DNA from: an uncultured Opitutales bacterium
GTDB lineage: Bacteria; Verrucomicrobiota; Verrucomicrobiia; Opitutales; Intestinicryptomonadaceae
NCBI GenBank assembly: GCA_900548185.1
Contig: URJJ01000005.1
Span: 13,735-77,734, forward strand
DNA: 64,000 nucleotides
Direction: 5' to 3'
The notes under the pieces are model-generated. The model was not told the origin of the DNA. It saw nothing but the letters and a program-made list of their open reading frames with translations, and made no database searches. The position numbers and the translations under genes are program-made. Shown here one piece after another: positions 23,046 through 31,469 of this stretch (its first letter is position 1; the number at the start of each line of letters is the position of its first letter).

Positions 23046-26000
23046 AAATCTTGGAATTTGCAAATGCGGCCCTCGCCCTGGCCGTCTCGGCACTCATCTT
23101 TTCGGCGGGGTGCGGCAGGGAAGGGGATTCCGAAAAGAAGGCGGCGTCCCCGGGCGGCTCCGAAGCGTCCGCCCCGGCGCCCGCGCGCTCCGCGCCTTCC
23201 CGGGCTGATGCGGGAGGGGATGCCGCCGCCCGCGCCGCCGCACTGCGCGTCCGGGCAGACTCGGGCGACTTCCGGGCCGCGCGCGAATTTTCGAGGATTC
23301 TCTCCTCCTTCGACGCCGAAAATTTTGCGATGCGCATGCGCGGGGAAAATCCCGACGCCGGCGGGCGCAGGCTCGCGCTTGCCGGGGTGCTCTTTGCGGG
23401 CGGAAGGGCGGAGGAGGCTGTCTATATCGCGGAAGACCTCGCGTATTCGGGCTTCGCGCCTGCTTCCGAAATGCTCTCAAAGTGGCTGCGCGAGACATCC
23501 GGGCGCGCGGAGTCGGGCGACGCTGCGGCGGCCTTCGACCTGTCGGGGTATTACGCGGCAAAGGGGCGTTCCGGCGAGTCTCTCAAATGGCTCGAAAAGT
23601 CCGCCTCGGCGGGGCACGCAAAAGCCATGGGCGAACTTTACAGGCGGAAATACCACAACTATCTCGAAGAAAACAGCTCGGAGGAGGCTATGGCGCTTCT
23701 GAAGCGCGCAGCCGGGCTCTCTGATCCGGATTCGATGCGCCGCCTCGCGGAGCTCACCGCATCCGGAAAGGGCGTTAAAGCCGACCCGAAGGTTGCGCTT
23801 GGCCTCTTCAGGCGCGCCGCCGAAGCGGGCATGGACCAGGCGGCCGAGGCCGCGCGGTTCTATGCGGATTCGGACCCCGCACTCGCGGAGGAGTTCGTAA
23901 AAAAGGTTTTCGGGCACGCGCTGGAAGGCGGCGCGGAAGGCGGGTATTACCCGGCCGCATACGCCTTCATGATGCTCGAATGCGGGGTTGGCGGACTCAA
24001 AAATCCGGAGCTTGCGGAAAGCTTCAAATCCGGCTTTGTCGCAGCATACCCGCATTACGCTTCGGACTTTTACATGGCGTGCGCGAATTACTATTCTTCG
24101 GATTCCCCGTTCAAGCCGGACCCGGAAAAGGTTTTGGAGAACCTGCGCATGGCGGCCTCGTCGGGCTCGGACGCCGCCGGGTTTGTCCTGGACTGCCTTG
24201 AGTCGGCGGGGGGGTGGCGCGTGTTCGACGCCGAGGGCCCGCGTTCGCGCGCAGACCTTGAAAGGTGGCTTGAACTCTACCGCAGGCACGGCGGAAAGAC
24301 CCATCCAAACAGCCTTCTTGAGGCGTATATGAGGCATTCGCGCCCCGGCGCGGAGAGCCCCGAATTCGTGCGGGCGATGCTGGAGGATGTGGGGGGCGCC
24401 ATGCGCAGCTACCATTGCAGAAGCGACGCCGCAGCCTGGCTTTGCGCCCTCTATTCCGAAGGCGTTACAGTCGAAAAAAATCCGGACGAAGCCGAGCGCT
24501 TCCGCCGGATAGGCGAGGCGTGCGACTATGAGCGCTTCTGCATCCAGATGCATTACATCTATTCTTCCCGCTCCTTCGGCGGCCTCCCGCCCGATGCCGC
24601 AAAGGCCGGGGAATGGCTGTGGGCTGCGGCGAAATCCGGGAGCAGGTACGCGCTCTATTCCCTTTCGGAATCCGCCGGGCGCGACCCGGTGCTGGCCGAA
24701 AAGTTCGGGGCCGAGTTCGGGGCGGAAAACGCCAGCCCCGAGGCTAAGTTCGAGGCGGCCATGAAGGCCGCGCTCTCCGGCCCCGAAGGGGAGGGCGCGC
24801 CCGGGGCGAGGGCCATGATGGAGTCCGCCGCAAAGTCTGGCAGCCGCAAGGCGATGTCGGTATTGTATTTCATGTTTGCGCGCGGCTTCTGCGGCCCGGC
24901 CGACCCCGTGCGCGCGGAATACTGGCGGAGCGCGGTCATGTCGGAAATAGAAAGAATGGGGGGGGATGCGGACGGTTCCGCCGAGGAGTTCGCGCGGCCG
25001 TTTTCACGCTACGCCGTTTTATCGTCGGCCAATTTCGGCGGCGAAATAGAGATACTGGAGGCCCTGGTAAAGGCGGGCTCGCAAAATTCCGGGCGCGCCC
25101 TCGCGCACGCACTTGTCAGGCGCGGAGACGCGGCCGGGGCGGAGCGTGCGCTCAGGGCGTCGGCCGCCGGCGGGGATTCGCTTTCAATGATGGAGCTTGC
25201 GGAGCTTCTCGAAAAGAACGGGGATGTGCGCGGGGCTGCGGATTTCTACAAAAGGGGCGTCGAAGGCGACCCCGTCTCAAACCCGTCTTGGGGGATTGTG
25301 CGCTATCTGGCATTTTGCCGCAGAAACGGCCTGGAGGGGGATGCGCTGGCCTTCGCCCTCTCCCGGCCCGGAATCCCGGTTGCCGCATACGCTGCGGCGG
25401 AATTTCTGGAGCGCGGAATCGGCGCCCCGGCGGATGCGGCCAGGGCCGAGTCGCTGCGCCGCGCCCCGTTTGAAAACCCGTCGGAAATGCCCGATGCGGA
25501 GGCCGTGGAAATCGCGATAGACGCCCTCCTCGAAGGGAAGGCCGCGCCGGAGTCTCCCAGGCGCGCGTTCGAGCTGGCCGGAGTGTTGGCGGAATCCTAC
25601 GCAAGCCCGGGGCGTCTGGCTGCAATGATGATTGAAGGCCGAGGATGCGAGCGCGACATTCCCGGGGCCATCGCCCTGCTGGAGCGCTTCCCGAATGACG
25701 CGGCAACAGGCCCGCTTCTGGCCGGCGCGTACATGGCGGAATCCCCGGCCAGGAGTTTCGACAGGGCCGCAGACGCCTATGAGGCTCACATAGAAAGCGG
25801 CCTCTGCGGCGCGTCTGACGACTGCATGACTAATCTTGCGGTCCTCAAGCTCTGCGGCTACGGCTCGTCCCCCTCCGCCGCCGGGGCGCTGCGCCTTCTG
25901 GAAGCCTCCCGGGATTCGGGGAACATGCGGGCAAAGGCGCGAGAATGCCTCGCCTACTGCTTTGAAAACGGAATCGGCGTCCGGCGCGACGCGGCGCGCG

Positions 26001-28537
26001 CGGCCGAAATGAGGGCCGGGGCGAAGTCCGGGGCGGAAGGCGGGGGGCGCTTTGCGGCGGAGCTTTACTTCCAGTTTGCCGGGGCGACGCCGCCCGTGTT
26101 TGAATCCCCGAAACGCGCGATGGAAATCCTGCAGGCGGCCTGCGACGCCGGCGACAGCGCAGCCGGTGCGGAGCTTGAAACCGTGCGGCGCGCCGCGACC
26201 GCCAGGGAGCTTTCCCGCAAGATGTCCTCGGGGCGGGAGGAGCGCCGGGCGCGCGCCCTCCAGAAGATTCGCGGGATAGAGCGTTCGCCTGCGCGCGGCA
26301 CGCCCGGCGCGGAGCTTGAAATCTCCAGAATCCTCCTGGACGCCGGGGAGTATGAGGCGGGCGCGGTGCGCCTGATAAAAAACGTCACAAAGGGCGACGC
26401 GCCTTCCGCCATGGAGATTGCCGAGAGGTTCTCCGCGTGGTCTTCGGCATTTGAGGCTGGAGGGGCCGATGCCGCCCTCGCGCTCGGCTACGCGCACATG
26501 TACGGCTTCGGGACGGAAAAAAACGACGCTCTTGCGGTTTCTTATTTCGAGCGCGCCCTTGAGGCCGGAAAGCCCGAGGCGGCCATAGCCCTCTATGAAC
26601 TCCTGAAGATTTCAGCCCCCGGGGAGGCGGCGGAGAGGGCGCGGGAGTTCGCCTCGCGCGGAATCAGGGATTTCGCCTGCATGGCCGCGATGGAGGTTCT
26701 GGAGGGCGGCGCTGCGGGCGGACGGCGCAGGCCGTTTGACCGCTCAATCCCGGCGTCCGACACCGCCCGCGGCTTTGCGATGATGGAGCGGGCCGCGGGG
26801 CTAGGCTCCGAAAAGGCCGCGCTTCACATCTGCGACGCCTCCTACGTTTACGACCCCGAAAAATTCTACGGCGAAAACGCAGACCGCGCCCAGATACGCC
26901 GCTACCGCAACCCCGCCCGCATGTTTGCCCATGCCGCCGCCTTCGCCGTCCGGCTCGACACCGCAAAGCTCTGGAAAAACCTGGCGATGTACTACCTGAA
27001 CGGCATATGGGTTGAAAAGAACCCCGAGAAGGCGTTTGAAAGCTTCTCCAGGGCCTCGCGCCTCGGCGAAAAGAGCGCGAACGCCTATCTTGCGGCAATG
27101 CTCCGCGCAGGTGTCGGAACACCCAAGAATCCGGCCGAGGCCGCCCGCCTTGAAGGCGAGCTTGAGAGGGCCTCCGACGGGGAGATAGCCCGCGCCGCCT
27201 ATGCGTATCTCGGCTTTGAAAACGGGGGATTCCTGCCGGATTTGGAGCCTGAAAACATCGCCAAATGGATGCGCTTCGGGGCGGGGCTCGGCATAGACTA
27301 CTGCCGCCGCAGGCTCCCATACGCCGAGGAGATGCTCCGAAAGAGGCTCCGCGAAAAGAAAGGCTCCTCGGCCGCAGCGGACGGGCGCGCCTGGGCGGGG
27401 GATTTCGCATACGTATGGCGGCGCGCGTGGGATTGGGATGCCTCCTCCGCCGTGGGGGCCGCCGGGGCATGGCTTTCGGGGGTGAATTTTCTGGGCGGAA
27501 GCGTCTCGTTTGAGGGCGGAAGGCCGGTATTTTCCAAATGCATGTTCGACGCCGCAGCGCTTGCGGGGTTCGGGCGCAGGAAGGCGGTGTCGATACGCAT
27601 AGAAGACCCGCGCGCGGACGGGGCGGAATACGTGGCGCTGGGCGGGGCCGTCGCGGAAGCCGTCGGGCGCGCCTGCGGGGAAATCCTCGGGGCGGTCCCG
27701 GGCGTCTCCGAGCTCCAGCTTGACTTCGACTGCCCGGAGTCAAAAATCGGCTTCTATGCCGGGTGGATGGAAAAAATCAGGGGCGCGATTCCGGAGGGGG
27801 TGAAGCTCACGTTTACGGCAGTGCCGTCGCAGATGAAGTCGCCGGACTTCGCGCGCCTTGCCTCGCTTGCGGACGGTTTTGTTGTGCAGGTCCACAATCT
27901 GGCGGAGCGGGGCGGCGGCTACGCAGTGTTCGACCGCGCCTCCGCGCTCCGGGCCGCGCGCGGGGCTGCCGCGTTCGGAAGGCCCTTCCACGTCGCCCTT
28001 CCAACATACTCCCATGCGGCGGTGTTCGGCCCGGACGGCAGGATGAGGAGGGTCTACTCGGAAAATTTCGCACCGGGGCTTGCGGGCCCGGGCGAGAGCG
28101 TGAAGGTGTACGCCAGCGGGGCGAGGGAGGTCGCGGGATTGGCGCGGGAAATCCGCGCGGCGGGCCTTGAAAACTTTGAGGGGATAGCGTGGTTCAGGCT
28201 GCCTTGTGGAAGGGAGCTTACAAACTGGAGCATGGCGGCCTTCATGAACGTAGTCTGCGGCGCGGACTCCCGTCCCGACGGCTTCCGGGTCGGCCTGCGC
28301 GACTCGGGCGGGGGGCTGTTTGAGGTGTTCGTTGAAAACAGGGGGCCGTTTGACATCGTTTCACCCGCCTCGTTTTTCGCCTCCGCAGAAAACGCGGCGG
28401 CCTTTGACGCCATCGCCGGTTTTGCCGCGCGCCGCACGCCCTCCGGGGTTGAGTTCTCCGCCGGAGAGGGCGCTTTTTTCAGGCTTGAGCCAAGCGCGTC
28501 CGCCAAAATCGGATGGATAAGGGTGCGCGGGCTTTGA
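23042..28537 (+). CDS. giant Sel1-repeat lipoprotein with C-terminal DUF3142-like domain
   Basis: An 1831-residue predicted lipoprotein: signal segment followed by LIFSAGC, with Cys near residue 23 as lipid acceptor. Roughly residues 60-1440 are Sel1/TPR-like helical repeats, for example AKAMGELYRRKY, DSMRRLAELTASGKGVKADPKVALGLF (in two pieces) and AALALGYAHMYGFGTEKND. Residues from about 1450 to the end are different: ELQLDFDCPES, KLTFTAVPSQM, FVVQVHNL and FEGIAWFRLPCG, a pattern I associate with DUF3142, a TIM-barrel-like family of unknown function. It overlaps the previous gene by 4 bases. The repeats could bind protein partners while the C-terminal domain may act on a sugar-like ligand; this is speculation. 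Confidence 0.78.
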   Translation: MKILEFANAALALAVSALIFSAGCGREGDSEKKAASPGGSEASAPAPARSAPSRADAGGDAAARAAALRVRADSGDFRAAREFSRILSSFDAENFAMRMRGENPDAGGRRLALAGVLFAGGRAEEAVYIAEDLAYSGFAPASEMLSKWLRETSGRAESGDAAAAFDLSGYYAAKGRSGESLKWLEKSASAGHAKAMGELYRRKYHNYLEENSSEEAMALLKRAAGLSDPDSMRRLAELTASGKGVKADPKVALGLFRRAAEAGMDQAAEAARFYADSDPALAEEFVKKVFGHALEGGAEGGYYPAAYAFMMLECGVGGLKNPELAESFKSGFVAAYPHYASDFYMACANYYSSDSPFKPDPEKVLENLRMAASSGSDAAGFVLDCLESAGGWRVFDAEGPRSRADLERWLELYRRHGGKTHPNSLLEAYMRHSRPGAESPEFVRAMLEDVGGAMRSYHCRSDAAAWLCALYSEGVTVEKNPDEAERFRRIGEACDYERFCIQMHYIYSSRSFGGLPPDAAKAGEWLWAAAKSGSRYALYSLSESAGRDPVLAEKFGAEFGAENASPEAKFEAAMKAALSGPEGEGAPGARAMMESAAKSGSRKAMSVLYFMFARGFCGPADPVRAEYWRSAVMSEIERMGGDADGSAEEFARPFSRYAVLSSANFGGEIEILEALVKAGSQNSGRALAHALVRRGDAAGAERALRASAAGGDSLSMMELAELLEKNGDVRGAADFYKRGVEGDPVSNPSWGIVRYLAFCRRNGLEGDALAFALSRPGIPVAAYAAAEFLERGIGAPADAARAESLRRAPFENPSEMPDAEAVEIAIDALLEGKAAPESPRRAFELAGVLAESYASPGRLAAMMIEGRGCERDIPGAIALLERFPNDAATGPLLAGAYMAESPARSFDRAADAYEAHIESGLCGASDDCMTNLAVLKLCGYGSSPSAAGALRLLEASRDSGNMRAKARECLAYCFENGIGVRRDAARAAEMRAGAKSGAEGGGRFAAELYFQFAGATPPVFESPKRAMEILQAACDAGDSAAGAELETVRRAATARELSRKMSSGREERRARALQKIRGIERSPARGTPGAELEISRILLDAGEYEAGAVRLIKNVTKGDAPSAMEIAERFSAWSSAFEAGGADAALALGYAHMYGFGTEKNDALAVSYFERALEAGKPEAAIALYELLKISAPGEAAERAREFASRGIRDFACMAAMEVLEGGAAGGRRRPFDRSIPASDTARGFAMMERAAGLGSEKAALHICDASYVYDPEKFYGENADRAQIRRYRNPARMFAHAAAFAVRLDTAKLWKNLAMYYLNGIWVEKNPEKAFESFSRASRLGEKSANAYLAAMLRAGVGTPKNPAEAARLEGELERASDGEIARAAYAYLGFENGGFLPDLEPENIAKWMRFGAGLGIDYCRRRLPYAEEMLRKRLREKKGSSAAADGRAWAGDFAYVWRRAWDWDASSAVGAAGAWLSGVNFLGGSVSFEGGRPVFSKCMFDAAALAGFGRRKAVSIRIEDPRADGAEYVALGGAVAEAVGRACGEILGAVPGVSELQLDFDCPESKIGFYAGWMEKIRGAIPEGVKLTFTAVPSQMKSPDFARLASLADGFVVQVHNLAERGGGYAVFDRASALRAARGAAAFGRPFHVALPTYSHAAVFGPDGRMRRVYSENFAPGLAGPGESVKVYASGAREVAGLAREIRAAGLENFEGIAWFRLPCGRELTNWSMAAFMNVVCGADSRPDGFRVGLRDSGGGLFEVFVENRGPFDIVSPASFFASAENAAAFDAIAGFAARRTPSGVEFSAGEGAFFRLEPSASAKIGWIRVRGL

Positions 28538-28560
28538 AACTACATTTTTTCTGTTTTTAT

Positions 28561-30648
28561 ATGATGAAAATAATTCTCGCATCCGCCGCTTTGGCCGTGT
28601 CGCTGCCGTTTGGCGCCGCCGCCTGCTGCTATTATGTGGACCCGGACACCGTGGTGAACTGGAACGACCCCGACTCGTTCCTCCGCGCCGCCGCGCACCC
28701 GCGCTGGGATTCCCTCGTTGCCCTTGCCGATTCCTCCCTGGACGAATTTGACGCCCAGATTGCAGAGCTTGCCGAGGGGCGGGCCGGGGGCGGCGAAAAT
28801 GGGTCGGCCCCCGGGGGCGGCTTCGTCATGCCGCGCGGGCTGGATTCCGGAAAGCTCGCCGGGTATATCGCCTTCAGAAAAAATTTCATGCGGGCCTGCG
28901 ACGCGGCCGGCAAGGGTGGAAAGCCCCTTGCGGACTCCATTGTCATGGGGATTCCCGGATGGCTGGAGGGGGAGTTCAGGCTGTACGACGAGGGCGCCAT
29001 CAGGTACCGCTGCGGCGACTATGGCGGGGCTTTGGCGGCCTTTGACAGGCTCCTGGCGCTCCCCGCCGGAGAGCGGCCGCTGCGCACGGTGGCGGCGGAA
29101 TATATGAGGGGGCGCGCCCTGTACAAGTCCGGCCGCCCGGCCGACGCGAGGGAAGCCTACGCGCGGTGCAGGAAGGCGGCTCTGAGCGGGGGCTTTAAAG
29201 ACCCTGAAAATCTGGCGTTTGAATCTGCGGGGTTCGAGGCGCAGGTTGACATTCTGGAGGGCAAATACGCGCGTGCGGTCAGGACGTATTTTTCAATCTA
29301 CAAGGCTACCGGGCGGGACCTCGGCCTCAGGGTGGCCGTATCCCGCGCGGCGCAGACGGACCGAGGGCTGGAGAATCTGGCCTCCGACCCGCTCGCCTCA
29401 GCCTTTGCCGCATGCCACTTTGCAGCGTCGCGCGAAAGCCCCGCAAGATGGATAAAAATTGCAGGCGGCCGCAGGGCGGGCTTTGCGCACTTCGGCGGCC
29501 TGCTCGCGCTTTCTGCGTACAATTCGGGGGATTATGAGTCCGCGCGCGCCGCGCTGGAGCTTTCGGCCGGGGAAGACCCCATGGCGCGCTGGGTGGAGTC
29601 GAAGTTCCTGATAATGGATGGCGACTACAAGGCGGCCTCCGAAATAATCTCAAAGCTCGTGCGCGGGAACCTTGGCGACATCGGCAGGATTTGCGGGGAT
29701 AGCGGGGGTTCGGGCGTGGCCGCCAAAGTGGCCTCCGAATACGGGGTCCTCAAATTTTCCGAGGAGGATTTTGCGGCGGCGCTCGACTGCTTTGTGGAGG
29801 CCGGAAATTTTGAGGGGGCGATGTTCATTGCAGAAATTGCAATGGACGCCGAATCCCTGCGCAGGTACTGCGATTCCCGCTCAGGCGACACCCGCCCGCT
29901 GATGCGCCAGGTCCGCTGGTCCCTGGTTCTGCGGATGCTGAAAGACGGGGCTGCACCCGGGGAAATCCTCGCCTATCCCGACGCCGCGCCTCGGTCGGAT
30001 TCGTGGCTGGGTTTCGACGGGCGTGCGTCTGGTTTGGCCGCCAGGATTGCGGGGTTGAGGGAGGTCGCAAAAAATCCGTCGGAAGACCGGCGCAAGAGGA
30101 TTCTTGCAAACTGGGAAATCTTTGAAATCTACGACCGTCTCGGCACGGAAGTTTTTGCGGAGTGCTACGAGCCCCGCTGGTTTCCGGGGGAGCGCGGGGG
30201 CAGGCACAGTGAGCGGCCTTTGGAGTATTTGAACGAGCCGGACTGCGACGCCGTGTACCCGACTCCCGCCGCCGGGCGGCTCGCGGAATTCTCCAAGGGC
30301 CGCATAGGCGCCGCCTGGGAGCGCTTCGTGCCCGAAAAATTTTTCGCCCACCGGGCGTTCGACGCCGGCCTTGCCGCAGCCGAGCTGATGCCGGATTCTA
30401 AAGAGTGCAGGGAGCTGGCGGCCCAGATGTACATTCTTGCCGGAAACCTCATGAAAGTCCGCAATCCGCAGCGCGCCGATATCGCGTACAAGGCCCTCGT
30501 TCTGAAGTGCGGCGAGACGCGGGCCGGAAAAATTGCGGACATAAAGAGGTGGTTTCCCCCGGCTTCCCGCTATGCGCATTCCGTCCTTGAGAGCCTTGAG
30601 GGGCTCTGGCCGGACGCCGCGGCGGAGCTTGCCGGCGCAGGCTCTTAG
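28561..30648 (+). CDS. large exported protein with TPR-like repeats
   Basis: A 695-residue protein of unknown function. A signal peptide is visible (KIILASAALAVSLPFGAAA), followed by CCYY; ATG at 28561 or 28564 can serve, while the longer frame from 28513 overlaps the previous gene. Helical repeats with TPR character occur at about residues 145-215 (CGDYGGALAAFDRLLALP, YMRGRALYKSGRPADAREAYARCR) and again near residues 320-345 and 625-660. It lies 23 bases after the DUF3142 fusion and is probably the last gene of the second sigma cassette. DUF3142-type genes often have a large uncharacterised helical-repeat neighbour, which this could be. Confidence 0.65.
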   Translation: MMKIILASAALAVSLPFGAAACCYYVDPDTVVNWNDPDSFLRAAAHPRWDSLVALADSSLDEFDAQIAELAEGRAGGGENGSAPGGGFVMPRGLDSGKLAGYIAFRKNFMRACDAAGKGGKPLADSIVMGIPGWLEGEFRLYDEGAIRYRCGDYGGALAAFDRLLALPAGERPLRTVAAEYMRGRALYKSGRPADAREAYARCRKAALSGGFKDPENLAFESAGFEAQVDILEGKYARAVRTYFSIYKATGRDLGLRVAVSRAAQTDRGLENLASDPLASAFAACHFAASRESPARWIKIAGGRRAGFAHFGGLLALSAYNSGDYESARAALELSAGEDPMARWVESKFLIMDGDYKAASEIISKLVRGNLGDIGRICGDSGGSGVAAKVASEYGVLKFSEEDFAAALDCFVEAGNFEGAMFIAEIAMDAESLRRYCDSRSGDTRPLMRQVRWSLVLRMLKDGAAPGEILAYPDAAPRSDSWLGFDGRASGLAARIAGLREVAKNPSEDRRKRILANWEIFEIYDRLGTEVFAECYEPRWFPGERGGRHSERPLEYLNEPDCDAVYPTPAAGRLAEFSKGRIGAAWERFVPEKFFAHRAFDAGLAAAELMPDSKECRELAAQMYILAGNLMKVRNPQRADIAYKALVLKCGETRAGKIADIKRWFPPASRYAHSVLESLEGLWPDAAAELAGAGS

Positions 30649-30737
30649 CGCACCCGCAGCGCCCCGGGGCGAAATCCGCTTGGGGCGCCGCTGCGGCCCG
30701 GCGCAAAACGCGCGGGAACTCCGAAAAGAGTTGACTT

Positions 30738-30753
30738 GTTAGGGAACTCTAAC
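30738..30753. promoter_or_regulatory. palindromic operator candidate GTTAG-N6-CTAAC upstream of dtxR-like gene
   Basis: GTTAG (30738-30742) and CTAAC (30749-30753) are perfect inverted half-sites separated by GGAACT. A TTGACT hexamer directly precedes it (30731-30736). The same half-sites and spacing recur before feoB at 31451. TTAG/CTAA half-sites are typical of DtxR/IdeR operators, though classic ones have a shorter centre. Autoregulation by the gene product at 30777 is the natural reading. Confidence 0.65.
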
Positions 30754-30776
30754 TTCATTTGCCTGTTTAATTGGGA

Positions 30777-31433
30777 ATGCCTGCGCAAAAACACAACCTT
30801 TCCGAAAACCTCGAAGACTATCTGGAAGCCATTTCAAGCCTTTCCGGCAAGGGCGGCGCGGTCAGGCCGAGCGACATCGCCTCGGAGCTGAAGGTGAAGC
30901 GCCCCTCCGTCACGGCCGCCCTCAACTCCCTCGCCGACAAGGGCCTTGTGGAATACGAGAAGTACAGGCCCGTAACCCTCACGAAGGAGGGGAGGGAGCA
31001 CGCCGCAGGCATCCAGAAAAAGCACGCCCTGCTGCGCAGTTTTTTTACGGACATACTCGGGGTTGACGCGAGCGAGGCCGACATTGTGGCCTGCAAAATG
31101 GAGCACGTGGTAAACGACGGCATAATGCGCAAGCTTTCGAGGTTCGTCAAGGGCTTCTCCCCGTGCGGGGCGTGCGCGGACGGCGACTGCTCCAAGTGCG
31201 CCGAGTCCCATTCGCTTGCGGATTTGAAGGTGGGCGACGCGGGCATAATACTTTGCATAGACAAGTCGCTTGGCGACCTCGCCTGCTTTGCGGGCATGGG
31301 GCTTGTCATCGGCAGCCGCGTGGAGGTCGTCCGGGTCGCGCCCCTCGGGGATCCGGCGGTGCTCAAGGTACGGGGGGCCGAAATTTCCCTGCGGAAATCC
31401 CAGCTTGCCGCCGTAAAGGTCAAGCGGGTTTGA
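30777..31433 (+). CDS. DtxR/MntR-family metal-dependent regulator with Cys4 insert and FeoA domain
   Basis: A 218-residue iron- or manganese-responsive repressor. Residues 1-65 form the winged helix (NLEDYLEAISSL, VRPSDIASELKVKRPSVTAAL). Residues 65-125 are the metal-binding and dimerisation domain (HALLRSFFTDILG, ACKMEHVVNDGI). Residues 145-218 are an SH3-like FeoA domain. Between them sits C130-x2-C133-x4-C138-x2-C141, where family members usually have a CPHGNPIP-type sequence, so an extra metal or Fe-S site is possible. ATG 30777 is preferred over an in-frame TTG at 30771. It directly precedes feoB with no separate feoA gene, so it is the likely feo regulator. Confidence 0.88.
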   Translation: MPAQKHNLSENLEDYLEAISSLSGKGGAVRPSDIASELKVKRPSVTAALNSLADKGLVEYEKYRPVTLTKEGREHAAGIQKKHALLRSFFTDILGVDASEADIVACKMEHVVNDGIMRKLSRFVKGFSPCGACADGDCSKCAESHSLADLKVGDAGIILCIDKSLGDLACFAGMGLVIGSRVEVVRVAPLGDPAVLKVRGAEISLRKSQLAAVKVKRV

Positions 31434-31450
31434 GTTTTTTTTCAATGCAA

Positions 31451-31466
31451 GTTAGGGTGAACTAAC
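31451..31466. promoter_or_regulatory. palindromic operator candidate GTTAG-N6-CTAAC before feoB
   Basis: GTTAG (31451-31455) and CTAAC (31462-31466) flank GGTGAA, with the same half-sites and same 6-base spacer as the site at 30738. It ends only 3 bases before the feoB ATG, so the AGGG within it overlaps the ribosome-binding position. A bound repressor here could block transcription from a promoter inside the short gap. Confidence 0.6.
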
Positions 31467-31469
31467 AAA

